5,655 bases of DNA from Candidatus Coliplasma caballi (lineage in GTDB: Bacteria; Bacillota; Clostridia; Oscillospirales; CAG-382): the NCBI GenBank assembly GCA_018065365.1, contig JAGHTH010000199.1, positions 1 through 5,655 of the forward strand, given 5' to 3'. Below the pieces are notes generated by a model. That model was not told the DNA's origin. It made no database searches and worked only from the letters and a program-made list of their open reading frames with translations. Positions 5,581 through 5,655 of the stretch are shown here, piece by piece (the stretch's first letter is position 1; the number at the start of each line of letters is the position of its first letter). The position numbers and the translations under genes are program-made.

Positions 5581-5599
5581 TTTGTGCAATATACACAAA
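5581..5599. repeat. TTTGTG-N7-CACAAA inverted repeat upstream of the GTPase promoter
   Basis: TTTGTG (5581-5586) and CACAAA (5594-5599) are perfect 6-base arms around a seven-base AT-rich spacer. They lie about 43 bases upstream of the GTPase -35 box and between that promoter and the preceding minus-strand terminator. The position would suit an activator or regulator site, but it matches no operator consensus with the correct spacing that I know. Confidence 0.3.
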
Positions 5600-5611
5600 T
5601 TTTCCACGTTC

Positions 5612-5652
5612 AAAAAAAGAACGATCCCCTACGCTCCTCGCATAGAAGATCG
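5612..5652 (-). terminator. Terminator of a minus-strand gene lying beyond the right edge
   Basis: In the minus-strand transcript, 13 bases (complement of 5640-5652) pair with 13 bases (complement of 5622-5634) around a five-base loop, followed by TTC and seven T (complement of 5612-5618). Three of the 13 pairs are G-U wobbles that exist only in the minus-strand RNA and would be A-C mismatches in the plus-strand RNA. This fixes the direction. It implies a minus-strand gene ending just outside the window and separates it from the GTPase gene. Confidence 0.88.
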
Positions 5653-5655
5653 CCC

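Noticed and set aside
5581..5599. Rex or CRP/FNR operator
   Set aside because: The arms TTGTG and CACAA resemble these sites, but the spacing between them is seven bases. The Rex (TTGTGA-N6-TCACAA) and CRP (TGTGA-N6-TCACA) consensus layouts have eight bases between the TGTG and CACA parts and conserve the flanking A/T.
5403..5645. 80-codon plus-strand open frame over the GTPase promoter and leader
   Set aside because: It covers the minus-strand promoter, leader and terminator, and its hydrophobic look comes from AT-rich DNA. No ribosome binding site supports the start.

Overview
The window looks like chromosome of a Gram-positive, probably clostridial (Oscillospiraceae-like) bacterium. The genes are moderately GC-rich and the short intergenic regions are strongly AT-rich. 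Start codons have purine-rich Shine-Dalgarno sites, promoters match the housekeeping sigma-70/sigma-A consensus, and genes end in hairpin-plus-T-tract terminators. The gene content also fits: a GT2-GtrA fusion, a membrane-anchored phosphodiester glycosidase and an EF-G-2 type GTPase. The taxonomic call is inference; no marker gene settles it. I see no mobile element, CRISPR array, tRNA or rRNA.

Layout. (1) Bases 3-371 (+) are the C-terminal part of an Ntn-type linear amide C-N hydrolase cut by the left edge, closed by a strong terminator (388-413). (2) A promoter (436-464) starts a three-gene operon on the + strand: a GT2 glycosyltransferase fused to a GtrA membrane domain (506-1567), an unrecognised two-helix membrane protein with an acidic tail (1602-1934), and a membrane-anchored phosphodiester glycosidase (NAGPA/DUF2233 type, 1931-3022) that overlaps its predecessor by ATGA. 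A long hairpin follows at 3034-3086. (3) Bases 3023-3379 are a 357-base convergent intergenic region holding three separate hairpins, one of them an unexplained 52-base structure. (4) Bases 3380-5437 (-) encode an EF-G-2 type translational GTPase with its own terminator (3277-3313) and a near-consensus promoter (5510-5538) that carries an inverted repeat between the -35 and -10 boxes. (5) At the right edge a minus-strand terminator (5612-5652) marks the end of another minus-strand gene outside the window.

How the genes may work together. The operon suggests sugar transfer to a lipid carrier at the inner membrane face, movement across the membrane by the GtrA part, and removal or editing of a sugar-phosphodiester outside the cell by the glycosidase, with the small membrane protein as a possible partner. 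This is inferred from domain families and synteny only; the substrate is unknown. The EF-G-like gene is an independent transcription unit and converges on the operon.
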